A DNA stretch of 64,000 bases from Candidatus Eisenbacteria bacterium. GTDB taxonomy: Bacteria; Orphanbacterota; Orphanbacteria; Orphanbacterales; Orphanbacteraceae. Under the pieces are notes generated by a model. It saw only the letters and a list, made by a program, of their open reading frames with translations. It did no database searches and was not told where the DNA came from. This document shows, in pieces, positions 50,287-58,500 of the stretch. The stretch spans positions 1 through 64,000 of the forward strand of contig JAFGGD010000026.1 of NCBI GenBank assembly GCA_016930695.1. The letters are read 5' to 3'. A program made the translations under genes and the position numbers. Position 1 is the first letter of the stretch; each line of letters opens with the position of its first letter.

Positions 50287-51762
50287 TTATTCGGCGGCGG
50301 TGAGTTCCGCGCCGATGCGGAGGATCGAGTCGACGAGCATATCCAGGTCGGCGTCGACGGTGCGGTGGTTGGTGAGGCAGACACGGATCGCCAGTCGGTT
50401 TCGCAGGAGTGTGGTGGAGGGGGCGGCGATCCCTCTCTCCTGGAGGAGGACCACGATCCGGCCGTTCAGTTCGTCGAGACGCTTTTCGTCGGCGCCGGGC
50501 GGCTGATAACGGAAGCAGACGATGTTCAGCGACGCCGGCGCGAGAAGCTCGAGCGCCGGCTCGGCGAGGACACGCTTCGCCAGCCGCGCCGCCTGCCGGC
50601 AGTTGTCCTCTATTTTCTCGGCGATGCGGCGGAGGCCGTGCTCCTTCATCAGGAACCAGACCTTGAGCGCCCGGAAGCCGCGGGAGAGTTCGGGGCCGTA
50701 CTCGCAGAACCAGGGATTGCCTCCGGCCAGCCCCGAGTCGGCGGGGAGGAGATAGTCGGGGCGGGAGGAAAAGGTTTGTAAGTGAAGGTCGTTTCGATTG
50801 ACCAGCACGCAACCGGCGTCGTACTGGACGTGCATCCATTTGTGAAAGTCGAAGGCGATCGAGTCGGCTTTCTCCACGCCCCGCAGGCGATCGCGTAGCC
50901 GGTCGCTCAGAACGGCGAGACCTCCGAAAGCGCCGTCCACGTGCATCCAGAGGCCGTGGTCGGCGCAGATGCGGGCGATGGCGCCGAGGTCGTCCATGGC
51001 GCCGGTGTTCACCGTTCCGGCGGACGCGACGACGCAGAAGGGGAGCCGCCCCTCCGCCGCGTCTCGGACGATCGCCTTGTCCAGCGCCTCCGTGTCCATC
51101 GTGAAGTCGTCGCGCACCGGGACGCGGCGGAGATTCTCCCCGCCGAGGCCGAGGATCTCCATCGCCTTCGCCACCGACACGTGGGCCTCTTCCGACGCGT
51201 AGGCGGTCAGGCGCTCGCCGCCGGCGCGGAGACCGCCGGCTCGGACGTCGCCCGCGGCCTTGTCGTTCCGCGCCACCGCCATGCCGATCAAGTTGCCCAT
51301 GCTGGTGCCGCTGGTCACGATGCCGCCGCATCCCGGCGGGAAGCCGAAGAGTTCGGCGGCCCAACGAAGGACCTGCCGCTCCACGTAGACGGCGCCGTGA
51401 TTGCGGCCGCCCACGTTGGAGTTCATCGCCGCGGCGAAGATTTCCGCCAGAATTCCACCCGGCGTGCCGGAGCCGTGCACCCATCCGAAAAAGCGGGGAT
51501 GGATGTTGCCCGTGGAGTGGGGAAGGATCAGGCGGCGCAGGTCGTCGCAGGCCCGCTCCGCCCCCTGCGGTTCGACGGGGAGCGGTTCGGCGAGGGAACG
51601 CTCCAGATCGGCGGGGAGCGGGCTCCAGACCGGTCGTTCGCGCACGTCGCGGATGTAATCCAGCGCGACGTCGAGCATGCGATGGGAGAGATCGCGGAAG
51701 GTATCCCAGTCCGCCGGGTCGAGCGACCGCTCGGCGGGGGTTTTCTCCGGTGCGTCTTTCAT
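50287..51762 (-). CDS. PLP-dependent group II (aromatic/glutamate-type) decarboxylase
   Basis: A 491-residue pyridoxal-phosphate enzyme of the DDC/tyrosine decarboxylase/glutamate decarboxylase family. Landmarks: HPRFFGWVHGSGTPGGILAE near the N-terminus, SNVGGRNHG, the PLP phosphate region VTSGTSMGNLIGM, THAS-equivalent SEEAHVSV, WMHVDGAFGG and the PLP-binding Lys in FDFHKWMH. It decarboxylates an amino acid to an amine and CO2, but I cannot choose among substrates (aromatic amino acids, glutamate, aspartate, diaminobutyrate). ATG 51762 is the natural start; the ribosome-binding site is weak. A structured leader RNA ending in an intrinsic terminator lies 195 bp upstream on the same strand. 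Confidence 0.87.
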   Translation of the reverse strand: MKDAPEKTPAERSLDPADWDTFRDLSHRMLDVALDYIRDVRERPVWSPLPADLERSLAEPLPVEPQGAERACDDLRRLILPHSTGNIHPRFFGWVHGSGTPGGILAEIFAAAMNSNVGGRNHGAVYVERQVLRWAAELFGFPPGCGGIVTSGTSMGNLIGMAVARNDKAAGDVRAGGLRAGGERLTAYASEEAHVSVAKAMEILGLGGENLRRVPVRDDFTMDTEALDKAIVRDAAEGRLPFCVVASAGTVNTGAMDDLGAIARICADHGLWMHVDGAFGGLAVLSDRLRDRLRGVEKADSIAFDFHKWMHVQYDAGCVLVNRNDLHLQTFSSRPDYLLPADSGLAGGNPWFCEYGPELSRGFRALKVWFLMKEHGLRRIAEKIEDNCRQAARLAKRVLAEPALELLAPASLNIVCFRYQPPGADEKRLDELNGRIVVLLQERGIAAPSTTLLRNRLAIRVCLTNHRTVDADLDMLVDSILRIGAELTAAE

Positions 51763-51799
51763 CGGTCCGTCATCCCTCGGGCCGGGGTCTAAACGAGAG

Positions 51800-51820
51800 C
51801 GCCCTCCCCCCCGGAGGGCG
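51800..51820. other. Hairpin close to the PLP decarboxylase start
   Basis: CGCCCTCC (51800-51807) pairs with GGAGGGCG (51813-51820) around a C-only loop, 38 bp before the decarboxylase ATG. There is no T-run. It may influence translation or mRNA stability. Confidence 0.35.
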
Positions 51821-51956
51821 ATGCCCCTCCATTGCACATCCCCGGGCGCGCCGCGTCAAGAGTGGAACCGTCGAACCCGTCGCCGCGGGGGCGACCGGTC
51901 ATCCGCTCCCTTTCCCGTTCTATGGCTTCCCCGCCGCCGGTCGGGGCGGGGTCGTG

Positions 51957-51989
51957 AAAAAGCGACTCCGCCCGTGGGGGCGGAGCCGC
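51957..51989 (-). terminator. Intrinsic terminator in the PLP decarboxylase leader
   Basis: Minus strand GCGGCTCCGCCC (51989-51978), loop CCAC, GGGCGGAGTCGC (51973-51962), then five Ts (51961-51957). One G-T pair forms only on the minus strand (it would be an A-C mismatch on the plus strand), which fixes the orientation. It either ends a separate RNA or attenuates the decarboxylase transcript. Confidence 0.78.
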
Positions 51990-52228
51990 ATGAGCGTCAG
52001 CTTCGGTGGCGTAGGGTTCCCCCTCCTCGAGGCGAACCGCGCAGCGCCACGCGCGCGTGGAAACCGGCCCCTTAAGGGGACGCCACCTCCACTATGCCGC
52101 AACAGTCAGATTGCACCGGACCACCTCCTCTCCGGGCGTGCCCCGAACGGCGAGTCCCAACCTCGCCCGGCGCCCTCTCCCGCCCGAAGTCGGACGCCGC
52201 CGCGGATCACGGCCGCGGGTGATTTCCT
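51957..52228 (-). ncRNA. Candidate structured RNA (unknown family)
   Basis: About 270 nt of non-coding sequence on the minus strand, between a candidate -10 (TATGAT) and an intrinsic terminator. An 8-bp helix joins 52080-52087 to 52005-52012. Inside it are CCCCTTAAGGGG (52068-52079), the 14-bp palindrome 52047-52060 and a GGTTC/GAACC stem (52015-52019 with 52034-52038) capped by the palindrome CCTCGAGG. A further GCAA/TTGC hairpin lies at about 52098-52115. I compared it by eye with tmRNA, RNase P, SRP, 6S, T-box, SAM, TPP, cobalamin, glycine, lysine and c-di-GMP consensus elements and saw no match. It could be an independent small RNA or the leader of the decarboxylase mRNA. Confidence 0.42.
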
Positions 52229-52234
52229 TTTTTA

Positions 52235-52240
52235 ATCATA
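52235..52240 (-). promoter_or_regulatory. Candidate -10 of the structured RNA
   Basis: Minus-strand TATGAT (five of six consensus). A matching -35 is poor (TCGACC at 19 bp), so this is tentative. Confidence 0.28.
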
Positions 52241-52370
52241 CCCCCGGCCGCCCCTTTCGGGTCGAAAAAAATGCGTCGCATCGACGGTCCGGCCGCCTCT
52301 CATCGAAGAGGTGACGCCCGTTCCCGCGATCCCCGCGCTTGGATGGGGCGGTGAATCGTTGCGGCTCCTC

Positions 52371-52399
52371 TTGACGGACCCCCCTCCTTTTTCTATCTC
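52371..52399 (+). promoter_or_regulatory. Candidate promoter of the CNNM leader or small RNA
   Basis: TTGACG (52371-52376), 17-bp spacer, TATCTC (52394-52399). The start would be near 52406, followed at 52522 by a strong terminator and at 52720 by the CNNM gene. A perfect 8-bp inverted repeat TCCTTTTT/AAAAAGGA (52385-52408) overlaps the -10 and start site and could be an operator. Confidence 0.35.
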
Positions 52400-52521
52400 C
52401 AAAAAGGAAAGGGCCGGACGAGGCGGATCCGCGCCGTCGCTCTCCCAAAGCAAACGCGCGGCCGCGCCGTCGCCATTCGACCGACCGGCCGTCCTTAGCG
52501 AACGGCGGCCGGACGGACCCG

Positions 52522-52555
52522 AAGCCCCGGAGGAGAGATCTTTCCGGGGCTTTTT
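52522..52555 (+). terminator. Intrinsic terminator upstream of the CNNM gene
   Basis: AAGCCCCGGA (52522-52531) pairs with TCCGGGGCTT (52543-52552), and the T-run TTTTT occupies 52551-52555. No plus-strand gene lies upstream within 6 kb. It must therefore end a leader RNA of the CNNM gene or a small RNA of about 150 nt. Confidence 0.76.
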
Positions 52556-52719
52556 ACGCATCCTCTTTCTTTTCTTCCGGTCCCCTTTCCGGTTCCGGGT
52601 GACGCCGCGCTCCGGGACCGTTATATTCACGGAAGACCGCGGGTGGGACGGACTCGATCCGGCCGGGTCGGAGCGGGAACGCGGGTCCGTTTTCCGCGCG
52701 AACACCGTGACGGGATTCC

Positions 52720-53838
52720 ATGGCCGTTCTCTTTTTCTATGTCGCCTTAGCCCTCGGAGTCTCTTTCCTCTGCTCCATCGCCGAGGCGGTGCTTCTCAGC
52801 GTCTCGGCCTCCTACATCGTGTCACTGGAGAGGGAGGGACGGAAATCGGGTCGCGTCCTGCGCCGGCTCAAATCGGACGTGGAGCGTCCCCTTGCGGCGA
52901 TCCTCAGTTTGAACACCATCGCCCACACGATCGGCGCGGCGGGCGCGGGAGCGCAGGCGGCGATCGTCTTCGGCAGCCGGGTGGTCGGTCTCGTCTCGGT
53001 GATCCTCACCCTCCTCATCCTCTTCCTTTCCGAAATCATCCCCAAGACGATCGGCGCGACTTACTGGCGTGAGCTCGCGCCCGTGATGGGAAGGATCATC
53101 TCCGCCGTGATGGTTCTGATGTATCCCTTCGTCGTCGTCTCCGGTTTTATCACGAGGAGTACGCGTCGCAAGAAGCCTCTTCTGGGGCTCCGCCGGGAGG
53201 AATTCGCGGCCATGGCCGACCTCGGCCGCGAAGAGGGACAGCTCCGGGAGCGGGAATCGAAGATTCTCCACAACCTCTTCCGCCTCCGTTCAATCGTGGT
53301 GAGCGACGTGATGACGCCGCGCACCGTCGTCTTCGCCCTCCCGGAGGAGGGGACCGTCGCCGAGTACGTCGCGCGGCACGGCGACAATTTCTTCTCCCGC
53401 ATTCCTGTCTACCGGGACGACCTGGACCACGTGACCGGCTTCGTCCTCCGCGGCGACGTGCTGAACGCCCACGCCCGGGGCCGGTTGGACGTCCCCCTCG
53501 CGGAGATCGCTCGCCCCATACCGCTGGTGTTTCGCAACAAGCCGCTCTCCGCGGTTTACGATTCTCTCGTCGGAAAGAGGGAGAAGATGGCGGTCGTTCT
53601 GGACGAACACGGCGGCACGGCGGGGATCGTCACGCTCGAGGACGTGATCGAGACGCTGCTCGGCCTGGAGATCGTCGACGAGATGGACCGGGCGGTGGAT
53701 ATGCGCGTGGTGGCGCGCCGGATGTGGGAGAAGAGGGCCAAGGGGCTCGGCATCCCTCCGGAGGCGTTCGGCGGTGATGGATGGCCGTCCGAAGAAGAGG
53801 ACGGCAAGGACGAAGAGATTCGCGGGGAAGAGGAGTGA
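52720..53838 (+). CDS. CNNM/CBS-domain transporter (HlyC/CorC family)
   Basis: A 372-residue membrane protein. The N-terminal CNNM transmembrane domain (about 1-150, four hydrophobic segments) includes CSIAEAVLLSVSASYIVSLE and LFLSEIIPKTIGATYW. A helical linker (ESKILHNLFRLRSIVVSDVMTPR) leads into two CBS domains (about 195-325: VFALPEEGTVAEYV, FSRIPVYRDDLDHVTGFVLRGDVL, MAVVLDEHGGTAGIVTLEDVIETLLG). The tail is acidic. CNNM/CorC proteins export or sense Mg2+ or related divalent cations with regulation by adenine nucleotides at the CBS pair. A leader with a terminator upstream suggests conditional expression; I see no match to the M-box consensus. Confidence 0.88.
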   Translation: MAVLFFYVALALGVSFLCSIAEAVLLSVSASYIVSLEREGRKSGRVLRRLKSDVERPLAAILSLNTIAHTIGAAGAGAQAAIVFGSRVVGLVSVILTLLILFLSEIIPKTIGATYWRELAPVMGRIISAVMVLMYPFVVVSGFITRSTRRKKPLLGLRREEFAAMADLGREEGQLRERESKILHNLFRLRSIVVSDVMTPRTVVFALPEEGTVAEYVARHGDNFFSRIPVYRDDLDHVTGFVLRGDVLNAHARGRLDVPLAEIARPIPLVFRNKPLSAVYDSLVGKREKMAVVLDEHGGTAGIVTLEDVIETLLGLEIVDEMDRAVDMRVVARRMWEKRAKGLGIPPEAFGGDGWPSEEEDGKDEEIRGEEE

Positions 53839-53904
53839 TAGCGGTCCCTTCTTGTCGAAAAATAGCGCGGGGGACGTGAAGGAGCTGTTCGTTCCCCGGA
53901 AGTC

Positions 53905-55077
53905 CTATACCGCCAGCCGCCAGATCGACCCGAACAGGGCGCCCCCGAGAATGATCCAGACCGGATTGACGCGGAAACGGAGGACCGCCACGGAGGCGAG
54001 GATCACGATCGCCCACGCCGGCGGGTCGAGAAGCACAGCCCGGCCGAGCTGAATCGTAACGATCGCCATCAGTGCGAGCGCGCCCGCGTTTACCGCGTCG
54101 AGAAAGGCGGCGGTCCAGGGGGACCGCCGGAGCCGCGGGATCACCGGGTTCAGAAGGAGGACGATGAAGAAGGAGGGGAGGAAGATGCCGATGGTCGCCA
54201 CCGCGGCTCCGGGCGCACCGGCGATCACATAACCGATAAAGGTCGCCGCCGAAAGGACCGGCCCGGGCGTGAACTGTCCGAGGGCGATCGCGTCCAGAAG
54301 CTGCGTGCGCGTCAACCAGCCGTACTTCCCCACCAGGTCCCCTTCGAGGAAGGCGATCAACACGTAACCGCTCCCGTAGAGCACCGCACCCACCTTCAGG
54401 AAGACGAGACCGAGCTTGAGGAGTGAAACTCCCGCCGCGGCGCCGGCTACGCCGCCCGCGGCGATCGTCTCGCCCGCCGTGGGAGCGCGGAGCGCAGGGA
54501 GCGCGAGTGAGACGCCTTTCGTCCCGTGCCGGCCGAAAAGCCCGTGGCCGAGCATCCCCGCGGCGCCGCCGGCGAGGAGGGCGAACACCGGCTCCACTCC
54601 GGCCACGGTGAGGAGGGCGACGAAAAGAGCGAGCGCCGCCGTGTGCGCGCCGATGATCGCCTTCTTGCCCAGCTTGCGGAGGGCGCCGAGGATGACGGCG
54701 ATTACCGCCGGCTTGATCCCGGCGAGGAAGGGCTCCACCGCGGGGAGCGCTCCGTAGCGCACATAGAACCACGCGAAGGCGCCGGTGAGCGCGACGGCGG
54801 GGAGGATGAACGCCGCGCCCGCGACGAAGAGTCCGCGCCGTCCCGCCCTCTCATAGCCGAGGTGCATGGTGATCTCGGTGGAGTTGGGACCGGGGATCAG
54901 GTTGGTCGCGCCGATCAGGTCGAGAAAGTGCTGCGTCGAAAGCCACCTTCGCCGCCGCACGAACTGGTCTTCCATGAGGGAGACGTGCGCCGCAGGCCCG
55001 CCGAAGGCGGTCAGCCCCAGCCGCAAAAAGATGAGGGCGATGGTCCCGAGGCTCTCGCGCTCTCTTCCGTCGTTCAT
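53905..55077 (-). CDS. chrA: Chromate transporter, ChrA family
   Basis: A 390-residue two-domain CHR-family transporter that exports chromate or related oxyanions. The start at 55077 has GGGGGA upstream, and the frame open to 55305 is leader. Each half contains the CHR motif: FGGPAAHVSLMEDQFVRRRRWL with LIGATNLIPGPNSTE in the N-terminal half, and GSGYVLIAFLEGDLVGKYGWL with IALGQFTPGPVLSAATFIGY in the C-terminal half. About ten hydrophobic segments are present. No chrB-type regulator is adjacent, so regulation is unknown. Confidence 0.92.
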   Translation of the reverse strand: MNDGRERESLGTIALIFLRLGLTAFGGPAAHVSLMEDQFVRRRRWLSTQHFLDLIGATNLIPGPNSTEITMHLGYERAGRRGLFVAGAAFILPAVALTGAFAWFYVRYGALPAVEPFLAGIKPAVIAVILGALRKLGKKAIIGAHTAALALFVALLTVAGVEPVFALLAGGAAGMLGHGLFGRHGTKGVSLALPALRAPTAGETIAAGGVAGAAAGVSLLKLGLVFLKVGAVLYGSGYVLIAFLEGDLVGKYGWLTRTQLLDAIALGQFTPGPVLSAATFIGYVIAGAPGAAVATIGIFLPSFFIVLLLNPVIPRLRRSPWTAAFLDAVNAGALALMAIVTIQLGRAVLLDPPAWAIVILASVAVLRFRVNPVWIILGGALFGSIWRLAV

Positions 55078-55245
55078 TCCGTTTCCCCCGCTTCGTCGAT
55101 CTCCGCCCCTTCCGGCGGCCGATCCGATCCGCCCCCCGTCTCGATTATCAAGATAGAGTATCCACGCGATCGGATTTGTTAAGATTCCATCGCCTGCGAG
55201 GCTCCTCGCCCGCATACGGCCAATCCATGATACAATAGGAAAGAC
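55078..55245. other. Divergent promoter region of chrA and the giant beta-helix gene
   Basis: This contains the extended -10 at 55228-55236 on the plus strand. No convincing promoter was fixed for chrA; GATACT and TTGATAAT-like sequences near 55150 on the minus strand are candidates. Confidence 0.35.
55228..55236 (+). promoter_or_regulatory. Extended -10 promoter of the giant beta-helix gene
   Basis: TGATACAAT, with a predicted start near 55243. The leader to the ATG at 55533 is about 290 nt and starts directly with the structured element at 55246-55313. Confidence 0.5.
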
Positions 55246-55313
55246 AATCGGTAGACGGTGAGCCGGGGAAAAGCCTGAAACACATCGCACCACCGATTTC
55301 CTCACCCCCCGTC
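55246..55313 (+). other. Interleaved stems at the transcript start (pseudoknot-like)
   Basis: AATCGGT (55246-55252) pairs perfectly with ACCGATT (55292-55298). A second helix joins GACGGTGAG (55254-55262) to CTCAC (55301-55305) and CGTC (55310-55313) with a C bulge. The arms occur in the order A-B-A'-B', so the helices form a pseudoknot or exclude one another. This is a riboswitch-like layout, but it matches no aptamer consensus known to me. Confidence 0.35.
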
Positions 55314-55532
55314 GTCGATTCTACTCTATTGCCGAACGAGCGCGCCCGTGATCCCCCGGCGGGGAGTGCCGGCCCGCTTTAATTTAGCTGCAAACAAACA
55401 AGGACACGATCCCGGCCGGTTCTCCGGATCGCCGCGCCTCCGTCCCCGCGCACGCGACGACCGTCGCCCTTCTCCGTGCGGATCGGAAGCCGGGTCCCGG
55501 CGTTCCGCCGGCGACGAGCGGCGAGGTGGACC

Positions 55533-58500
55533 ATGCAATCCCGGATATTCCGCAGGTCGATTTGTCTCACCCTCTTTCCCCTCCTTTTCATCGCCTTCGT
55601 CCCGCGCTCGGACGGCGCTCTACCCGCCGTTCAGGAGAGGCCCGGCGCGGAACGAATCGAAGGGGACGGCGCGCGCCCCTCACCCCTCCCGCGGGAGAAT
55701 GAACCGGACGTCCACTGGTTCGGCTTCTACGATCCGATCACCGGCGCGGCGGTGGAGGACTCGGTCTGGACCTTCGATCACGGCGCCGCCGATCCCCTCG
55801 AGGGGTGGGCCGCGGAAGACCGGACCGCCTGCGACTTCACCGCCTTCCGCTGGATCGACCCGTCCGAATGGTACGGCCACGACAACACGATCCCGGAGCC
55901 GGTCCTGAGCGGATACGGGAGCATCTGGTGCGGGTTCTACGAGGACCAGGCGGACTCCGCCGGATGGGTGAACGGCCTCGGCTACGGCAATCTGTGGAAG
56001 CAGTGGGTGGACGGTCCCGAGCTGACCTACGACGGAAGCGGATCGGTGGACGTCGATTTCATCTACTTCGCCGACACCGAGGAGGACTATGACTTCGTCT
56101 ACGTCATCGTCGACTTCCCCTCACTCGGCGTGATGGACACGATCGCGACCTTCGACGGGGTCGACGGCTCCCCCTCGATCCCCTCCTCCTTCAGCCGGAC
56201 CGTCGATTTCCAGACCCTCACCGGCGGGCTATCGGCGGCCTTCCACATCCGATTCCTCTTCGTCTCCGATTCGGGGTACTCGGACGAGGACGGGATATAC
56301 GATTGCACCAGCGGCCCCTTCTGCGTGGACGACATCCTGCTGACGAACAACATCGTCGGAGGGAACCGGAGCTACGATTTCGAAACGGGCCCGCAGGGGT
56401 TCACCCCGGGCTCCTTCGAGGGGGTCGGCGCCTGGCTGCTCGCCGACAACGAACATCACTACTCGCTCCCCCCTTATTCGGTTTGCGGCCTCCGGGACAG
56501 CATCCTCGCCATGCACGACGGCTCCCGGCAGCATCCGGACGGCCAGTTCACCGAAGCGTTCTCGCCGCCGGTGCCCGTGTCCTCCCTCGGCGCCGGGCCC
56601 TGGGTGATCTTCGCCGACTACGACATCTACGCCGATCTGCCCAGCGGGAGCTGCGAATACTGGCAGGTCGGATGGTCCTACTACCCCTACGACGCCGGGA
56701 ACGGACCGGAGTGGTCTCCGCGGGTGGGCAAGGACGCCAATTACTACACCGGCTCTCCGACCTGCTGGCGGGACCGCCTCTTCGGACGTTTCGAGGCGAT
56801 CGGCGACACCACGATTCCGGCCGACGCCGACTCGGTCCGCCTCGTCTTCGGTTTCCTCAATCTCTGTCCGGACGGGAGCGGCTGCGACTGCGCGTCGAAT
56901 CCCTCCCGGCCGAATCCCTTCTTCGACAACATCCGGATCGGCGTGAACGGGGCGCACGCGATTCACGTGCCCGGCGATTACGCGACGATTCAGACGGCGA
57001 TCGACTCCGCCGGGCCGGGGGACACGGTGGTCGTCGCGGCGGGGACCTATTCTCCCTCCACCAACGGTGAGGCCTTTCCGATCGAGATGAAGGGTCATGT
57101 CGCGCTCATCGCTCCTTCCGGACCCGCGTCGACCATCATCGACGCCGAGGGGACCGGGCGGGTGCTGGTCGCCCTCGAGGCGGGCCACACGCAGACCACC
57201 TTCCTCCGCGGTTTCACCGTCACCGGCGGCGTCGCGACCGGCGCGGACAGCACCGGCGGGGGTTTCTACGTGGACAGGTCGTCCGTACGGATCGACAGCT
57301 GCGTCTTCCACGGGAACACCGCCTCCTTCGCCGGCGGCGCCCTGTACGGTTCGTACGTCACGCCGCCGATCACCTCCTCCACCTTCGGGGGGAACGAAGC
57401 GCCCGCCGGGGCGGCGATCTACATCGAAGCGGAGGGGCTTTTCGCGATCGAACTGAATAACGTGATTGTCGCCTGGAACGACGGAGGCGCGGGGATCGCG
57501 ATGAGCGACACGGCGGCCTACGGCATCCTCGCCTGCTGCGACGTCTACGGCAACGAGGGGGGGGACTACGTCGGGTGCATCGAGGGACTGGAGGGTACGG
57601 ACGGCAACATCCGCGCCAACCCGGTCTTCTGCAACCTGGCCGCGGGGGACCTCCATCTGCACGCCGGATCCCCCTGCCTCGCCGCCCCCGGCTGCGGGCG
57701 GATCGGCGCTCTCGGCGCCGGCGACTGCTGGCGGACGTGGTACGTCCCCTCCGAAGCCCCGACGATACAGGCGGCGTTCGACACGTCGGCGGCGGGGGAT
57801 ACGGTGGAGATCGCCGCGGGCACCTACCACGAACATGATCTCGACATTCCCTCGCGGCGGACGGTGCGCGGCGCGACGGGCGACCCGGCGGACGTGATCG
57901 TGGACGCCCAGGATCTGGGCCGTGTGTTTTTGACCGAAGACGAAGGGATTCTCGTGGAAGACCTGACCCTGACGGGCGGGAACGCCTCCGGGAGCGGTTT
58001 GGACGGCCTCGGGGGCGGGTACTTCTGCGATTTTGGCGACTCCGTCACCTTCCGGAACTGCGTCTTCACCGATAACGAGTCGGTCGACCAAGGCGGGGGA
58101 GCCAGGACCATAGGCTATCATTTATTCGAGAATTGTATCTTCACGAATAATACGAGCGAGAACGGAGGCGGAATCTACACGAGCCAGGACAGCGTGATCC
58201 TGCGGAACTGCGTCTTCCAGGGGAACACCGTGACGAACCATGGGGGCGCGATCTTTGCCACGGACGGCGCGGTCCGGGTCGAAAGCTGCCTGGTGAGCGG
58301 GAACCAAGGAGTGGGAGGCGGCACGGCCGGAGGGGGCGCGAGTTTCGCCTCTTTGAGCCGGGCGACGGTCGTGGAAACGGAGATCTCCGGCAATACCGCC
58401 AATTACTGCGGCGGTGTTTCCTTCGCCGATCAGGGGAGCATGACCGGTTGCGTCATTGTCGGGAACGAGGGGCTCAACTACGGCGGGGGCGTCCAGCTTG

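Noticed and set aside
51957-52240. 6S RNA, RNase P RNA, tmRNA or SRP RNA identity for the structured region
   Set aside because: None of the family's invariant sequences (RNase P core, tmRNA tRNA-like ends, SRP tetraloop motif, 6S closing stem and central bubble) could be located, so the region is left unassigned.
52400-52720. M-box or yybP-ykoY riboswitch in front of the CNNM gene
   Set aside because: The conserved nucleotides of these metal-sensing aptamers are not present by eye.
55356-55385. CCGGC/GCCGG hairpin followed by TTTAATTT in the giant-gene leader as an attenuator
   Set aside because: Only five pairs, and the T-run is separated by five bases; too weak to call.
56229-58121. 630-codon minus-strand open frame, next to the 1410-codon one
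   Set aside because: Antisense shadow of the same beta-helix gene; no family motif or start signal.
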